64,000 nt of DNA from Brevibacterium ravenspurgense (GCF_001584615.1 NZ_LQQC01000010.1:779293-843292), one strand, 5' to 3'. Shown: positions 1 through 12,513, counted from the first letter of the stretch. The notes: generated from the letters alone by a model not told the origin. A program made the numbers and translations.

Positions 1-2
1 CC

Positions 3-440
3 CACAAGTATGCAGCTCGCGAAATCATCGCTGCGAATGCGAAGTTCTCTGCTTCGATGCGGGTGGTCAAGCTCATGGAGTATTCGACCGGGCTCGCTGA
101 ATCCTTCGGTGAAAGCGTCTGCATGGTGATTATCCGCAACCTCGGCGTCAAAGGGCTGGTCCAGCAGGCCGACATAGTCGACGAAAACGGCGAGTTCGCA
201 GCTCGGGTCGACGGCCTGATTCCAGACAAGCGCATCATCATCGAGTTCGACGGGTCCGTAAAGTATCGCGACACTGCCACCGGTGGAATCAATGAACGCG
301 GCGATCAGTTCCTGCTCGAAAAGCAGCGCGAACACAGGCTTCACGTGCTCGGCTACACGGTGGTGCGGATCATGTGGAACGACCTGCAGAACCCGCTTCA
401 GCTGAGGGCGCGCCTGGCTGCAGTGGGCGCACTCGGCTGA
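3..440 (+). CDS. C-terminal part of a DUF559-like / AbiEi-like protein (5' end outside window)
   Basis: The reading frame is open from the left edge of the window, so the gene starts upstream; an internal ATG at 57 need not be the start. The C-terminal pattern (IIIEFDGSVKYRD, then QFLLEKQREHRLHVLGYTVVRIMWNDL) is that of DUF559 domains, small proteins of the restriction-endonuclease-like fold that in actinobacteria often form the C-terminal half of proteins with an AbiEi-type N-terminal domain. Asp and Lys/Glu residues in the IEFDG and LLEKQREHRL segments fit the fold's usual active-site positions. The role is unknown; either a nuclease-related or an antitoxin-like protein is possible. The N-terminal domain cannot be seen. 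Confidence 0.6.
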   Translation, partial: HKYAAREIIAANAKFSASMRVVKLMEYSTGLAESFGESVCMVIIRNLGVKGLVQQADIVDENGEFAARVDGLIPDKRIIIEFDGSVKYRDTATGGINERGDQFLLEKQREHRLHVLGYTVVRIMWNDLQNPLQLRARLAAVGALG

Positions 441-563
441 AGGAGCGCACGCCCGGCAACAAGCACACTGAAGTGCATGCCCCGGGGGAGGACCCCACAT
501 CCTCCTGAGGTCCAACGCAATCCTGGTCCTCCACCTCGGGAGTCCCACCCGTAACTGTGGCCC

Positions 564-672
564 GCGCTTTAGCAACAAAAACTCCCGTTAGCAGTGGTTG
601 CTGAGCCGCAGATTCCGGCTTAAGGGAGTTTCCTCGCGGCTAAAGCGCAGATTCCGGCTAACGGGTGTTTTT
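564..672 (+). repeat. Dispersed intergenic repeat, copy A
   Basis: Two head-to-tail hairpin modules in the 348-bp gap between the DUF559-like gene and pfkA. AAACTCCC (579-586) pairs with GGGAGTTT (624-631); the second module ends GCTAACGGGTGTTT, close to the complement of the first module's left arm AAACTCCCGTTAGC. The core AGATTCCGGCT occurs in both modules. The same element is found near 27.4, 34.3-34.8 and 46.9-47.5 kb. The rest of the gap (441-563 and 673-788) holds no convincing gene, only several CGAGG/CCTCG-rich stretches. Confidence 0.75.
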
Positions 673-788
673 ATGGGCAAACCGCCGAGGTGAAAGGGCA
701 AACCGCCTAAGTGGTAAGGGCTGAACCGCCGAGGCGGAGCTCCAGTACCGCCGAGCCCCCAACTGAGCCCCACCTCGCCAGACCGCCC

Positions 789-1814
789 CTACCCCAGCAG
801 CGCTTCGAGTTCGTCCCAGCGTTCCTTCGGCACGGCCTTCAGAGATTCAACGGCGTCGGCCATGGGTACGCGGATGATGTCGGTGCCGGAGAGGCTGGTC
901 ATGTAGCCCCAGCTGGCGTCGTGGATGAGGTCGACTGCGGCCAGGCCCAGCCGTGTGGCGAGTACGCGGTCGTAGGCGGTGGGAACGCCGCCGCGCTGCA
1001 GGTGGCCGAGGATTGTCGCGCGGGTTTCGATGCCCGTCATGCGTTCGACCTCAGCTGCAACGTAGTCGCCGATTCCGCCGAACCTCGGCCTACCATCAGC
1101 AGCGATCGCCGCCACGCCTTCTTCTGCGTCAACGCCGACCGGCACGAACCCTTCTGCGACGACGACAATCGGTGCGCGGCCGCGATCGCGGGCGCTTTCA
1201 ACCCATTCGACGACCCGTTCCATCGTCACGGGGAATTCGGGCAACAGGATGGCCTGTGCGCCGGCGGCCATACCGGCGTGCAGCGCAATCCAGCCGACGT
1301 GCCGGCCCATAACCTCAACGACCATGCACCGGTGGTGCGATTCTGCTGTGGTGCGCAGGGCATCGATGGACCGCGTGGCAATAGCCGCCGCTGTGTCGAA
1401 GCCGAACGTGTAGTCAGTGCTGCCGAGGTCGTTGTCAATGGTTTTGGGAACACCAACCACGGGCAGTCCCTCATCGTCAGCGAGCCGCGCGGCACCAGCG
1501 AGGGTGCCCTCGCCGCCGATGGCAATCACCCCGTCGATCCCGTTGTCCTTCATGACCTGGCGCATCGCATCCGGCCCACCCCCGGAGTACGGGTGGGTGC
1601 GAGACGTGCCGAGAATAGTTCCGCCTCGGCCGCTGATGCCGCGCACATCGTGCGTGGTCAGGGGGTGCAGGTCGCCCTCCAGCAGGCCACGCCATCCGTC
1701 CCGGATGCCCACGAATTCGTCACCGAAGAGCCGTACGCCCTTGCGGACGGCGCCTCGGATGACTGCGTTGAGTCCGGGGCAGTCGCCGCCGGAGGTCAGA
1801 ATTCCGATCTTCAC
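789..1814 (-). CDS. pfkA: ATP-dependent 6-phosphofructokinase
   Basis: Phosphorylates fructose 6-phosphate to fructose 1,6-bisphosphate, the committed step of glycolysis, in the cytoplasm. At 341 residues it has the length of group I/III bacterial enzymes. Visible motifs are the N-terminal nucleotide loop GILTSGGDCPGLNAVIRG, the GGEGTLAGA segment (Gly-rich ATP site), the catalytic PKTIDNDL stretch, and VVEVMGRHVGWIAL in substrate binding. TIDND with GGEGT (rather than GGDGS) resembles the actinobacterial group that includes PPi-dependent members, so phosphoryl donor preference is not certain. The ATG at 1814 is preceded by an AAAGGA ribosome-binding site. It follows the divergently spaced DUF1707 gene on the same strand, with 132 bp between them. 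Confidence 0.93.
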   Translation of the reverse strand: MKIGILTSGGDCPGLNAVIRGAVRKGVRLFGDEFVGIRDGWRGLLEGDLHPLTTHDVRGISGRGGTILGTSRTHPYSGGGPDAMRQVMKDNGIDGVIAIGGEGTLAGAARLADDEGLPVVGVPKTIDNDLGSTDYTFGFDTAAAIATRSIDALRTTAESHHRCMVVEVMGRHVGWIALHAGMAAGAQAILLPEFPVTMERVVEWVESARDRGRAPIVVVAEGFVPVGVDAEEGVAAIAADGRPRFGGIGDYVAAEVERMTGIETRATILGHLQRGGVPTAYDRVLATRLGLAAVDLIHDASWGYMTSLSGTDIIRVPMADAVESLKAVPKERWDELEALLG

Positions 1815-1946
1815 TGTGGTCCTTTCGTCCGTGTGTGCGGAGGGGCTGGTGGGCGGTGGGCTGGTGCGGGGGTCTGCTGCTGGGTTTGGCCTACCAGGGT
1901 TGTTCTTACGAGGCGCCGCTCACCTTGGTCTGCTTCTCAAGAAGGT

Positions 1947-2624
1947 TTACCTGCCGTCGGGCCGGCTGCGCGGGTCCAACTGAACGTCGTTTCCGCCCAT
2001 GAGGTTGAAGCCTTTGATGATCAGCGTTCCGTTTGAACCGTCGCCTAGAGCGTTGGGCTTGATGTCGTTGCCGCCGAGAATATTCACTGAGTGGTCGATG
2101 ATGCGCACGCCTGCGGGCACGTAGATGTCTGCACCGCCCATTGTGTTCACGCTGATGATGGTGATTTCTGCGCCCGGCCTGCAGACTTCAGACAGATAGA
2201 GGTCGCTGCCGCCCATGAGCGCGAAGCACGTCACCTCCGGGGTGTTCGCGGCGATCGTCTTGGTGGATCCGCCGAGAACCGCGATGTCTGTAACCGACGG
2301 CCCGTCTCCGGGCCGCGCGGGAACAGTGCTCTTCTTCGGCTGCACAGCTGACGAGGTGCCGCCCGGCTTGGGGACGTCTGTTTCCTCGCGGATGCGGGAC
2401 TCGACTTCGCGGCCTTCGGGAAGGTCGTCGATGATCGGCGGCAGTTCGTGAAGGTAGACGCTGGCCAATACGGTGCTTTGGCGTTCATCAAGCTCTTCGG
2501 GTGACAGCCGGCCCGCGGCGTGCGCAGCAGAGAGAACGCGGAGGACATCGTCGCGGTCGTGGTCTGACGCGCGGATCAGCTTCCGGTCTGGGCTGTTGTC
2601 GTCGGCGGGCCGGTGATCAGTCAT
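1947..2624 (-). CDS. DUF1707 (SHOCT-like) domain protein with LiaF-like C-terminal region
   Basis: 225 residues. Residues about 15-68 form the actinobacterial DUF1707 module (IRASDHDRDDVLRVLSAAHA, then GRLSPEELDER), an N-terminal helical module found on many small envelope-stress and membrane proteins. The C-terminal half contains repeated beta-strand segments ending in MGGSD, MGGADI, LGGND and MGGNDV, the beta-helix pattern of the LiaF/DUF2154 cell-wall-active antibiotic response family. No transmembrane segment is evident, so it is probably cytoplasmic or membrane-peripheral. Function is inferred only from the family: sensing or modulating envelope stress. A CATTAT hexamer 9 nt before the ATG suggests a very short mRNA leader. 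Confidence 0.7.
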   Translation of the reverse strand: MTDHRPADDNSPDRKLIRASDHDRDDVLRVLSAAHAAGRLSPEELDERQSTVLASVYLHELPPIIDDLPEGREVESRIREETDVPKPGGTSSAVQPKKSTVPARPGDGPSVTDIAVLGGSTKTIAANTPEVTCFALMGGSDLYLSEVCRPGAEITIISVNTMGGADIYVPAGVRIIDHSVNILGGNDIKPNALGDGSNGTLIIKGFNLMGGNDVQLDPRSRPDGR

Positions 2625-2775
2625 TCTTCAACCATAATGCGCGAGCCGGATGCGCGACATGGAATAAATGCGGAGAATGAGCGAATCCTAGGCAAATTCG
2701 GTGCAAAACACCTCTCCAGACGCGTTACAGTTGGAACGCCTGAAACCGCCAGGTCAAGCACCGAACGACCGTGTT

Positions 2776-2805
2776 TTGACCGAGTGGCTCGCCGAGGGTT
2801 ACTCT
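2776..2805 (+). promoter_or_regulatory. Candidate promoter of the str operon
   Basis: TTGACC (2776-2781), an 18-nt spacer and TACTCT (2800-2805) lie about 250 bp before rpsL. The remaining stretch to 3052 contains no convincing gene and would be a long 5' leader. rpsL is the first gene of the cluster here: no rpoB/rpoC precede it in the window. Confidence 0.5.
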
Positions 2806-3052
2806 AGGTGTATCTGCGATTTTTCGGCAGACGGTGCTGTTGTCTGTTGACGGTGGAGTTTTCATCATCACACGGTTATCACCGGCACCGGCGGTTGTTC
2901 GCCATAAACCGACAATCAGCGCAGCTGCGCTGATGACGGCGGCGAAGAACTGCATCTGCAGTCGGGCACGCAGCTTCACCCGGCCGCAGAAGGATATGCT
3001 CCTGAACCCTCAGGAGATTAGGAACAACGAGAAGCATCGGAGAACCTGATAA

Positions 3053-3427
3053 GTGCCTACAATTCAGCAGCTCGTCCGTAAGGGACGACACGACAAGCCG
3101 GCGAAGAACGCTACGCCTGCTCTTAAGGGCAGCCCGCAGCGTCGCGGCGTGTGCACCCGTGTGTACACGACCACGCCGAAGAAGCCCAACTCGGCACTGC
3201 GCAAGGTCGCACGTGTCAAGCTCTCTTCGCAGATCGAAGTGACCGCCTACATCCCGGGTGAAGGCCACAACCTCCAGGAGCACTCGATTGTGCTCGTTCG
3301 CGGAGGCCGTGTGAAGGACCTCCCCGGTGTCCGCTACAAGATTGTTCGCGGTGCACTCGACACTCAGCCCGTTAAGGGCCGTCAGCAGGCTCGCAGCCGC
3401 TACGGAGCGAAGAAGGAGAAGAAGTAA
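3053..3427 (+). CDS. rpsL: 30S ribosomal protein S12
   Basis: Component of the 30S decoding centre; 124 residues, the normal family length. The GTG start at 3053 follows GGAGA by 9 nt. The conserved loops [16 protein letters not shown] and [16 protein letters not shown] carry lysine at the two positions whose substitution commonly gives streptomycin resistance, so the allele looks wild type there. It is the first gene of the str operon and its TAA shares one base with the ATG of rpsG, indicating translational coupling. Confidence 0.97.
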   Translation: MPTIQQLVRKGRHDKPAKNATPALKGSPQRRGVCTRVYTTTPKKPNSALRKVARVKLSSQIEVTAYIPGEGHNLQEHSIVLVRGGRVKDLPGVRYKIVRGALDTQPVKGRQQARSRYGAKKEKK

Positions 3428-3897
3428 TGCCGCGTAAGGGTCCCGCACCTAAGCGCCCGGTCGCCATCGACCCGGTCTACAACTCACCGCTGGTCACCCA
3501 GCTCATCAACAAGGTTCTTCTCGACGGCAAGCGCTCCACCGCTGAGCGCATCGTCTACGGAGCACTCGAAAGCGCTTCGGAGAAGGCCAACGTCGAGGCT
3601 CTGACCCTTCTGAAGAAGGCGCTCGACAACATTCGTCCGTCGCTGGAGGTCCGCTCCCGCCGCGTCGGCGGTGCCACCTACCAGGTGCCGGTTGACGTCC
3701 GCCCCGCCCGTTCCACCACGCTGGCTCTGCGCTGGCTGGTTCAGTTCGCTCGTCAGCGTCGTGAAAAGACGATGACCGAGCGTCTGATGAACGAAATCCT
3801 CGACGCATCCAATGGCCTTGGTGCTGCTGTGAAGCGCCGCGAGGACATGCACAAGATGGCTGAGTCCAACAAGGCCTTCGCTCACTACCGCTGGTAA
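3427..3897 (+). CDS. rpsG: 30S ribosomal protein S7
   Basis: Primary 16S rRNA-binding protein that nucleates assembly of the 30S head and lies near the E and P sites. 156 residues with the typical [11 protein letters not shown] start and the [17 protein letters not shown] beta-ribbon segment. It overlaps rpsL by one base and precedes fusA by 66 bp, the standard str arrangement. In E. coli S7 represses this operon; whether that holds here cannot be seen. Confidence 0.97.
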   Translation: MPRKGPAPKRPVAIDPVYNSPLVTQLINKVLLDGKRSTAERIVYGALESASEKANVEALTLLKKALDNIRPSLEVRSRRVGGATYQVPVDVRPARSTTLALRWLVQFARQRREKTMTERLMNEILDASNGLGAAVKRREDMHKMAESNKAFAHYRW

Positions 3898-3963
3898 TAA
3901 TCAAACGGTGCCCGTTTCGGCGGGTACTGCTTGTCCAGGTACTTCTTACGAGAGAGGGACACC

Positions 3964-6069
<2,106 letters not shown>

Positions 6070-6177
6070 TCTCCCCGTTGCTCGGTGGGGAAGCTGAACG
6101 CTGCCCCGCCGGGCGCAACAAGTAAAAAGGCGCGGCGCTCACAAGCTTGCGCCGCACCAATCACTAGGAGGAACCCA

Positions 6178-7371
6178 GTGGCAAAGGCTAGCTTCGAAAG
6201 GACTAAGCCGCACGTCAACATCGGTACCATTGGTCACGTTGACCACGGTAAGACGACTCTGACCGCGGCAATCACGAAGGTCCTTGCAGACCAGTACCCC
6301 GACCTCAACGAAGCACGTGCTTTCGACCAGGTCGACAACGCTCCCGAAGAGCGTGAACGTGGTATTACCATCAACGTTTCGCACGTTGAGTACGAGACCG
6401 AAAAGCGTCACTACGCACACGTCGACGCTCCCGGTCACGCTGACTACGTGAAGAACATGATCACCGGTGCCGCCCAGATGGACGGCGCAATCCTGGTCGT
6501 CGCTGCAACCGACGGCCCGATGCCCCAGACCCGTGAGCACGTTCTGCTCGCTCGCCAGGTTGGCGTTCCCTACATCGTCGTGGCTCTGAACAAGTCCGAC
6601 ATGATCGACGACGAAGACCTCTTCGACCTCGTCGAAATGGAAGTTCGCGAACTCCTGTCTGACCAGGAATTCCCCGGCGACGACGCTCCGGTTGTCCGCG
6701 TTTCGGCGCTCAAGGCACTCGAAGGCGACCCGGAATGGGTCAAGTCGGTTCAGGACCTCATGGCAGCTGTCGACGAAAACGTTCCGGAACCGGAGCGCGA
6801 CATCGACAAGGACTTCCTCATGCCTGTGGAAGACGTCTTCACCATTACCGGTCGCGGTACCGTCGTCACCGGTCGTGTTGAGCGCGGCATCCTGCTGCCC
6901 AACGAAGAAATCGAGATCGTCGGCATCAAGCCGCAGTCCTCGAAGACCACCGTCACCGCAATCGAAATGTTCCGCAAGACCCTGCCGGACGCTCGTGCAG
7001 GTGAAAACGTTGGTCTGCTGCTCCGCGGTACCAAGCGCGAAGACGTTGAGCGCGGTCAGGTCATCGTGAAGCCCGGCAGCATCACCCCGCACACCAAGTT
7101 CGACGCACAGGTCTACATCCTGTCGAAGGAAGAAGGCGGCCGCCACAACCCCTTCTACTCGAACTACCGTCCGCAGTTCTACTTCCGCACCACGGACGTC
7201 ACCGGCGTCATCACGCTGCCTGAGGGCACCGAGATGGTCATGCCCGGCGACGACACCGAAATGTCGGTCGAGCTCATTCAGCCGGTCGCCATGGAAGAAG
7301 GCCTCCGCTTCGCAATCCGCGAAGGTGGACGCACCGTCGGCGCAGGCCGCGTCACCAAGATCCACGCCTGA
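6178..7371 (+). CDS. tuf: Elongation factor Tu
   Basis: GTPase that delivers aminoacyl-tRNA to the ribosomal A site. The GTG start at 6178 is preceded by AGGAGG and gives 397 residues beginning [20 protein letters not shown], the family's usual N-terminus; the open frame upstream to 6085 is not conserved. Motifs are [22 protein letters not shown] and NKSDMID. Domains 2 and 3 are complete ([13 protein letters not shown], then [11 protein letters not shown]). It is the last gene of the str operon and is followed by a strong terminator. Confidence 0.97.
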   Translation: MAKASFERTKPHVNIGTIGHVDHGKTTLTAAITKVLADQYPDLNEARAFDQVDNAPEERERGITINVSHVEYETEKRHYAHVDAPGHADYVKNMITGAAQMDGAILVVAATDGPMPQTREHVLLARQVGVPYIVVALNKSDMIDDEDLFDLVEMEVRELLSDQEFPGDDAPVVRVSALKALEGDPEWVKSVQDLMAAVDENVPEPERDIDKDFLMPVEDVFTITGRGTVVTGRVERGILLPNEEIEIVGIKPQSSKTTVTAIEMFRKTLPDARAGENVGLLLRGTKREDVERGQVIVKPGSITPHTKFDAQVYILSKEEGGRHNPFYSNYRPQFYFRTTDVTGVITLPEGTEMVMPGDDTEMSVELIQPVAMEEGLRFAIREGGRTVGAGRVTKIHA

Positions 7372-7390
7372 TCTTCTGACAGCCTGACTA

Positions 7391-7424
7391 AGAGCCCCGT
7401 GGTTTCGACCACGGGGCTCTTTGC
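7391..7424 (+). terminator. Terminator of the str operon
   Basis: A perfect 13-bp stem (AGAGCCCCGTGGT / ACCACGGGGCTCT) with a TTCG tetraloop, ending at 7420 and followed by TTGCT, 19 bp after the tuf stop codon. Confidence 0.85.
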
Positions 7425-7761
7425 TGTCAACAGGGGAGGGGCGGCACGCCGTGATGCACGACATCGCTTATGAATTTGAGCTTGTGTGCTAGGTGTGCCA
7501 AGATAGATAAGTTGCGTTTTCGGGCGCAGACCCCTGCTCGGCATCAGTCGGATGCCCGGAAACATCGGAAGTGAATCCAGTTCGGGTTCGGATCACCGAG
7601 GCAACTCTGCAAGCGAGTCGCACTGCCCAGGCAGCTTTTTTAAAAAGAAGTTCGCGACACGCCCGACCGCGGGGGTCGGAAGAACAGCTGGTGCAAACCG
7701 CCAGATCCGCAAGGACAGGTGGTTGATGGCCAGGAAGAACAAAGGATGGAGTTACGACGCC
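7425..7761 (+). promoter_or_regulatory. Leader region of the S10 operon with candidate promoter and small hairpin
   Basis: A 337-bp region without a convincing gene. A possible promoter has TTGAGC at 7476-7481 and AAGATA at 7500-7505 (18-nt spacer). Further down, CTGC/GCAG at 7623-7634 is followed by CTTTTTT (7635-7641), resembling a weak attenuator. Long S10 leaders are regulatory in E. coli (via L4); no such mechanism can be shown here. Confidence 0.4.
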
Positions 7762-8070
7762 ATGGCCGGACAGAAGATCCGCATCAGGCTCAAGTCGTAC
7801 GACCACGCTGTGATCGACAGTGCTGCACGCAAGATCGTGGAGACCGTCACACGCGCTGGCGCTACGGTTGTGGGCCCCGTGCCGTTGCCGACTGAAAAGA
7901 ACGTGTACTGCGTTATTCGGTCGCCTCACAAGTACAAGGACAGCCGCGAGCACTTCGAAATGCGCACCCACAAGCGGCTTATCGACATCGTCGACCCGAC
8001 GCCCAAGGCTGTTGACTCGCTCATGCGTCTTGACCTGGCCGACGACGTCAACATCGAGATCAAGCTCTAA
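7762..8070 (+). CDS. rpsJ: 30S ribosomal protein S10
   Basis: 30S head protein, also the NusE transcription antitermination factor. The start at ATG 7762 gives the family's 102 residues beginning [15 protein letters not shown]; an in-frame ATG at 7726 would add 12 residues and has a comparable upstream purine stretch, so it remains an alternative. The conserved [14 protein letters not shown] loop and [12 protein letters not shown] segment are intact. First gene of the S10 operon. Confidence 0.95.
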   Translation: MAGQKIRIRLKSYDHAVIDSAARKIVETVTRAGATVVGPVPLPTEKNVYCVIRSPHKYKDSREHFEMRTHKRLIDIVDPTPKAVDSLMRLDLADDVNIEIKL

Positions 8071-8084
8071 GGGAGGGACTTTCA

Positions 8085-8759
8085 ATGGCTAACACCCGTT
8101 CCAAGGCCCTTCCCACTACCCGCACCTTCAAGGGCCTGCTCGGCAAGAAGCTCGGCATGACCCAGGTGTGGGACGAAGAGGGCAACCTCGTTCCCGTCAC
8201 CGCCGTCGCAGTTGACACCAACGTTGTCACCCAGATCCGCGACGTCGAAACCGACGGCTACGCAGCAATCCAGATCGGCTCCGGCGAAATCGACCCGCGC
8301 AAGGTCAACAAGCCGACCGCCGGTCACTTCGACAAGGCTGGCGTTACGCCCCGCCGCTACCTGGTTGAGCTCCGCACGGCCGACGCCGGCGAATACTCGC
8401 TCGGCCAGGAATTCGGCGTCGACGTGTTCGAAGCCGGCACCAAGGTTGACGTGACTGCCAACACCAAGGGCAAGGGCCACGCAGGCGTTATGAAGCGCCA
8501 CGGCTTTGCTGGTGTCGGCGCCTCGCACGGTCAGCACCGCAACCACCGCAAGCCCGGTTCGATCGGCGGCGCAGCCACCCCCGGCCGCGTCTTCAAGGGT
8601 CAGCGCATGGCCGGCCGTATGGGCAACGTCAAGCAGACCACCCAGAACCTCACGATCCACGCAGTCGACACTGAAAACAATGTCCTGCTGGTCAAGGGTG
8701 CTGTTCCGGGAGCCAAGGGTGCTGTCGTCCTCGTTCGCTCTGCAGTGAAGGGAGCATGA
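8085..8759 (+). CDS. rplC: 50S ribosomal protein L3
   Basis: 23S rRNA-binding protein that starts 50S assembly and reaches the peptidyl transferase centre. 224 residues; the start at 8085 follows a GGGAGGG site. The family signature [19 protein letters not shown] and the [14 protein letters not shown] loop are present. The N-terminus is about ten residues longer than in many orthologues ([17 protein letters not shown]). Confidence 0.96.
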   Translation: MANTRSKALPTTRTFKGLLGKKLGMTQVWDEEGNLVPVTAVAVDTNVVTQIRDVETDGYAAIQIGSGEIDPRKVNKPTAGHFDKAGVTPRRYLVELRTADAGEYSLGQEFGVDVFEAGTKVDVTANTKGKGHAGVMKRHGFAGVGASHGQHRNHRKPGSIGGAATPGRVFKGQRMAGRMGNVKQTTQNLTIHAVDTENNVLLVKGAVPGAKGAVVLVRSAVKGA

Positions 8760-8764
8760 CTCCG

Positions 8765-9412
8765 ATGGCTGAAACCAAGTCAATCGACGTTCTCGACGCA
8801 GCCGGCAAGAAGGCCGGAACCGCTGAACTGCCCGCCGCGATCTTCGATGTGCCGACCAACGTCGCGCTCATTCACCAGGTCGTGACCGCGCAGCTCGCAG
8901 CTGCCCGCCAGGGAACGCACAAAACCAAGACCCGCGCTGAAGTCCGCGGTGGTGGCCGCAAGCCGTGGCGCCAGAAGGGCACCGGCAACGCACGCCAGGG
9001 CTCGATCCGCGCTCCGCAGTTCGCCGGCGGTGGCATCGTCCACGGTCCGGTTCCGCGCGACTACTCGCAGCGCACCCCCAAGAAGATGAAGGCAGCAGCT
9101 CTGCGCGGCGCACTCTCGGACCGCGCGCGCTTCGGCCAGGTTCACGCAGTGACCGCCCTCGTCGACGGCGACAAGCCTTCGACCAAGGCAGCTCGCGCAG
9201 CAATCGAAAAGCTCTCGAGCAACAAGCACCAGCTTGTCGTCGTCACGAATGACGACCAGGTCACCGAGCTTTCGGTTCGCAACCTGCCCAACGTGCACAC
9301 CCTGCACTGGGGACAGCTGAACACCTACGACGTGCTGATGGCCGACGACATCATCTTCACCGAGGCAGCTCTCAACGCTTACCTCGGCAAGAACGAGGAG
9401 GCAGCCAAGTGA
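8765..9412 (+). CDS. rplD: 50S ribosomal protein L4
   Basis: 50S protein lining the exit tunnel. Start ATG 8765 is chosen because AAGGGAG lies 10 nt upstream; ATG 8756 is only one base from that site. This gives 215 residues. The tunnel-loop region has [18 protein letters not shown], the segment in which macrolide-resistance changes arise in other species, with no insertion or deletion apparent. The TGA overlaps the next gene's GTG by four bases. Confidence 0.95.
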   Translation: MAETKSIDVLDAAGKKAGTAELPAAIFDVPTNVALIHQVVTAQLAAARQGTHKTKTRAEVRGGGRKPWRQKGTGNARQGSIRAPQFAGGGIVHGPVPRDYSQRTPKKMKAAALRGALSDRARFGQVHAVTALVDGDKPSTKAARAAIEKLSSNKHQLVVVTNDDQVTELSVRNLPNVHTLHWGQLNTYDVLMADDIIFTEAALNAYLGKNEEAAK

Positions 9413-9711
9413 GCAGCGTAACCATCAAGGACCCGCGCGACATCATCATCGCGCCGGTCGTTTCGGAAAAGACCTACGGGCTCATGGACGAAGGCAAGTA
9501 CACCTTCCTCGTTGATCCCCGGTCGAACAAAACCGAAATCAAGTACGCCATCGAAAGCATCTTCGGCGTCAAGGTCGACAAGGTGAACACCTTCAACCGC
9601 GAGGGCAAGCGCACGCGCACCCGCACCGGTTACGGCAAGCGCAAGAACACCAAGCGCGCCGTTGTCGCCCTTCGCGAAGGATCGATCGACATTTTCGGCG
9701 GATCGCTCTAA
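9409..9711 (+). CDS. rplW: 50S ribosomal protein L23
   Basis: Sits at the tunnel exit and docks trigger factor and SRP. 100 residues from a GTG start that overlaps the rplD stop (GTGA). Conserved segments are [18 protein letters not shown] and [20 protein letters not shown]. Confidence 0.95.
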   Translation: MSSVTIKDPRDIIIAPVVSEKTYGLMDEGKYTFLVDPRSNKTEIKYAIESIFGVKVDKVNTFNREGKRTRTRTGYGKRKNTKRAVVALREGSIDIFGGSL

Positions 9712-9741
9712 GCGATCCAGTTCAGAAGGAATTGAAGACTC

Positions 9742-10578
9742 ATGGGAATCCGTAAGTACAAGCCCACGACCCCGGGCCGCCGTGGCTCGTCGGTCGCGGA
9801 CTTCGTCGAAGTGACCCGGTCTACGCCGGAGAAGTCGCTTCTGCGTCCGCTGCCGAAGAAGGGCGGCCGAAACAGCCAGGGCCGGATCACCACCCGTCAC
9901 CAGGGCGGTGGCCACAAGCGCCAGTACCGCGTGATCGACTTCCGTCGTCACGACAAGGACGGCGTCCCGGCAAAGGTCGCACACATCGAATACGACCCGA
10001 ACCGCACCGCACGCATCGCACTGCTGCACTACGTTGACGGCGAGAAGCGCTACATCCTCGCTCCGAACAAGCTCAAGCAGGGCGACCGCGTCGAAGCTGG
10101 AGCACAGGCTGACATCAAGCCGGGCAATGCTCTGCCGCTGCAGAACATCCCCGTCGGCACCGTGATCCACGCAATCGAACTTCGCCCCGGCGGCGGAGCC
10201 AAGATCGGCCGCAGCGCCGGCACCTCGGCTCAGCTCGTGGCCAAGTTCGGTCGCTACGCACAGCTGCGCATGCCTTCGGGCGAAATCCGCAACGTTGATG
10301 CTCGCTGCCGCGCAACCGTCGGTGAAGTCGGCAACGCCGAACAGGCCAACATCAGCTGGGGCAAGGCCGGCCGTATGCGCTGGAAGGGCATCCGCCCGAC
10401 TGTCCGCGGTGTTGCAATGAACCCGATCGACCACCCGCACGGTGGTGGTGAAGGCCGCACCTCCGGTGGTCGTCACCCGGTCAGCCCCTGGGGCCAGCCG
10501 GAAGGACGCACCCGCCGTCCGAACCGCGAAAGCGACAAGTACATCGTGCGCCGCCGTCGCACCGGCAAGAAGCGCTGA
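9742..10578 (+). CDS. rplB: 50S ribosomal protein L2
   Basis: One of the most conserved 50S proteins, needed for subunit association and peptidyl transferase integrity. 278 residues, standard length. The C-terminal signature [15 protein letters not shown], containing the functionally essential histidine, is intact. It follows rplW by 30 bp with an AGAAGGAATT site. Confidence 0.97.
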   Translation: MGIRKYKPTTPGRRGSSVADFVEVTRSTPEKSLLRPLPKKGGRNSQGRITTRHQGGGHKRQYRVIDFRRHDKDGVPAKVAHIEYDPNRTARIALLHYVDGEKRYILAPNKLKQGDRVEAGAQADIKPGNALPLQNIPVGTVIHAIELRPGGGAKIGRSAGTSAQLVAKFGRYAQLRMPSGEIRNVDARCRATVGEVGNAEQANISWGKAGRMRWKGIRPTVRGVAMNPIDHPHGGGEGRTSGGRHPVSPWGQPEGRTRRPNRESDKYIVRRRRTGKKR

Positions 10579-10593
10579 TAGGGAGCCTAGAAA

Positions 10594-10875
10594 ATGCCTC
10601 GTAGCTTGAAGAAGGGCCCCTTCGTAGACGAGCACCTTTTCCAGAAGGTCGCCGCTCAGAACGAAAAGGGCACCAACAACGTAATCAAGACGTGGTCGCG
10701 TCGCTCGATGATCATCCCGGACTTCCTGGGACACACCATCGCGGTTCACGACGGACGCAAGCACGTCCCAGTGTTCATCACTGAATCAATGGTCGGGCAC
10801 AAGCTCGGCGAATTCGCACCGACGCGGACGTTCCGCGGCCACGACAAGGACGACCGCAAGGGCCGCCGCGGCTGA
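10594..10875 (+). CDS. rpsS: 30S ribosomal protein S19
   Basis: 30S head protein that contacts S13 and the A-site finger. 93 residues with [15 protein letters not shown] and [20 protein letters not shown]. It lies 15 bp after rplB in the S10 operon. Confidence 0.96.
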   Translation: MPRSLKKGPFVDEHLFQKVAAQNEKGTNNVIKTWSRRSMIIPDFLGHTIAVHDGRKHVPVFITESMVGHKLGEFAPTRTFRGHDKDDRKGRRG

Positions 10876-10914
10876 GCCGCGCCCCTACGGGTCCTATAAG
10901 GAGAGAAGGAAACG

Positions 10915-11289
10915 ATGGAAGCCAAGGCGAAGGCACGCTTTCTGCGTGTGACGCCCATGAAGGCTCGGCGTGTCGTTGACCTCGTTCGTGGTCAGCAGGC
11001 AACCGAAGCACTCGCGATGCTCAAGTTTGTTCCCCAGGCTGCATCTGAGCCTGTCTACAAACTCGTCGCATCGGGCATCAGCAACGCCCGTCAGGAAGCT
11101 GACAAGCTCGGCGTTGCATTCAATGAAGACGACCTCGTGATCTCGGAGATCTACGTTGACGAAGGACCGACCATGAAGCGGTTCCGTCCTCGCGCCCAGG
11201 GTCGTGCACACCGCATCGACAAGCGCACCAGCCACATCACCGTGGTCCTCACGGACGGCTCGGACGCTGATGGGAAGGAGAACGCCTGA
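10915..11289 (+). CDS. rplV: 50S ribosomal protein L22
   Basis: Tunnel protein next to L4. 124 residues; the beta-hairpin segment [20 protein letters not shown], which lines the tunnel and is altered in some macrolide-resistant mutants, has the usual length. The stop shares a base with the rpsC start (TGATG). Confidence 0.96.
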   Translation: MEAKAKARFLRVTPMKARRVVDLVRGQQATEALAMLKFVPQAASEPVYKLVASGISNARQEADKLGVAFNEDDLVISEIYVDEGPTMKRFRPRAQGRAHRIDKRTSHITVVLTDGSDADGKENA

Positions 11290-12092
11290 TGGGTCAGAAG
11301 ATCAACCCCACCGGGTTCCGGATGGGCATCACCACCGATCACCGTTCGAAGTGGTTCTCGGACTCGACCGTTAAGGGTCAGCGCTACAAGGACTACGTCG
11401 GCGAAGACATCCGCATTCGCAAGATGCTCGAAACCGATCTCGAACGCGCAGGTCTCGCAAAGATCAACATCGAGCGCACCCGCGACCGTGTCCGCGTGGA
11501 CATCCACACGGCACGCCCGGGCATCGTCATCGGCCGCCGCGGTGCGGAAGCCGACCGTCTGCGCTCGAAGCTCGAAAAGCTCACCGGCAAGCAGATCCAG
11601 CTGAACATCCTCGAAGTCAAGAACCCCGAGGTCAACGCTCAGCTGGTCGCCCAGGGTGTTGCCGAGCAGCTCGCAAGCCGCGTGGCGTTCCGCCGCGCAA
11701 TGCGCAAGGCAATCCAGTCCGCACAGCGCGCTGGTGCCAAGGGCATTCGTGTGCAGTGCTCGGGCCGCCTCGGCGGTGCTGAAATGAGCCGTTCGGAGTT
11801 CTACCGCGAAGGCCGTGTGCCGCTGCACACCCTGCGCGCGAACATCGACTACGGCTTCTACGAAGCTCACACCACCTTCGGCCGCATCGGCGTGAAGGTC
11901 TGGGTTTACCGCGGCGACATGACCGACAAGGAACTTGCCGCTCAGGAAGCTGCACAGACCAACCAGCGCGGTGGACGCGGTGGTCGTGGTCGCGGACGCG
12001 GTGGACGCGGACGCGGCGGCCAGGGTGCAGCTCAGCAGAAGAACGACAATGCTGCAGCTTCGAAAGAAGCAGCAGCCGGAACGGAGGGCTGA
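11289..12092 (+). CDS. rpsC: 30S ribosomal protein S3
   Basis: mRNA-entry-channel protein with helicase activity (with S4 and S5). 267 residues: KH domain with the [11 protein letters not shown] loop near residues 80-90, then the C-terminal S3 domain ([14 protein letters not shown] helix, [15 protein letters not shown]). After residue about 215 comes a Gly-Arg tail ([13 protein letters not shown]) followed by an Ala/Gln/Glu-rich end, longer than in enterobacteria. Gly-Arg extensions of S3 are common in actinobacteria. Confidence 0.96.
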   Translation: MGQKINPTGFRMGITTDHRSKWFSDSTVKGQRYKDYVGEDIRIRKMLETDLERAGLAKINIERTRDRVRVDIHTARPGIVIGRRGAEADRLRSKLEKLTGKQIQLNILEVKNPEVNAQLVAQGVAEQLASRVAFRRAMRKAIQSAQRAGAKGIRVQCSGRLGGAEMSRSEFYREGRVPLHTLRANIDYGFYEAHTTFGRIGVKVWVYRGDMTDKELAAQEAAQTNQRGGRGGRGRGRGGRGRGGQGAAQQKNDNAAASKEAAAGTEG

Positions 12093-12095
12093 CAC

Positions 12096-12512
12096 GTGCT
12101 GATCCCTCGTCGTGTTAAGTACCGTAAGCCGCACCACCCCAACCTCGACGGCTACGCCAAGGGCGGAACCGAACTTGCATTCGGTGAATGGGGCATTCAG
12201 GCACTCGACGCTGCATACGTGACCAACCGTCAGATCGAAGCAGCTCGTATTGCCATGACGCGCCACATCAAGCGCGGCGGTAAGGTCTGGATCAACATCT
12301 TCCCGGACCGCCCCATTACCAAGAAGCCTGCTGAAACCCGTATGGGTTCCGGTAAGGGTTCGCCCGAATGGTGGGTTGCTCCCGTCAAGCCCGGACGCAT
12401 CATGTTCGAACTCGGCGGTGTTTCGGAAGAGGTGGCCCGCGAAGCTCTGCGCCTCGCAATCCACAAGCTTCCGATGAAGGCCCGCATTGTTTCTCGTGAA
12501 GGTGGTGAATGA
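12096..12512 (+). CDS. rplP: 50S ribosomal protein L16
   Basis: Organises the A-site region and tRNA contacts on the 50S subunit. 138 residues, GTG start preceded by ACGGAGGG. Typical segments are [33 protein letters not shown] and [15 protein letters not shown]. Confidence 0.96.
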   Translation: MLIPRRVKYRKPHHPNLDGYAKGGTELAFGEWGIQALDAAYVTNRQIEAARIAMTRHIKRGGKVWINIFPDRPITKKPAETRMGSGKGSPEWWVAPVKPGRIMFELGGVSEEVAREALRLAIHKLPMKARIVSREGGE

Positions 12513-12513
12513 C

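Noticed and set aside
711..2036. A 441-codon plus-strand frame across pfkA
   Set aside because: It is antisense to pfkA, whose motifs and length are clear.
2834..3049. A 71-codon frame before rpsL
   Set aside because: No family resemblance and no ribosome-binding site; the stretch is better read as the str leader.
6139..7464. A 441-codon open frame antisense to tuf
   Set aside because: A shadow of the highly biased tuf coding sequence, which explains the region fully.
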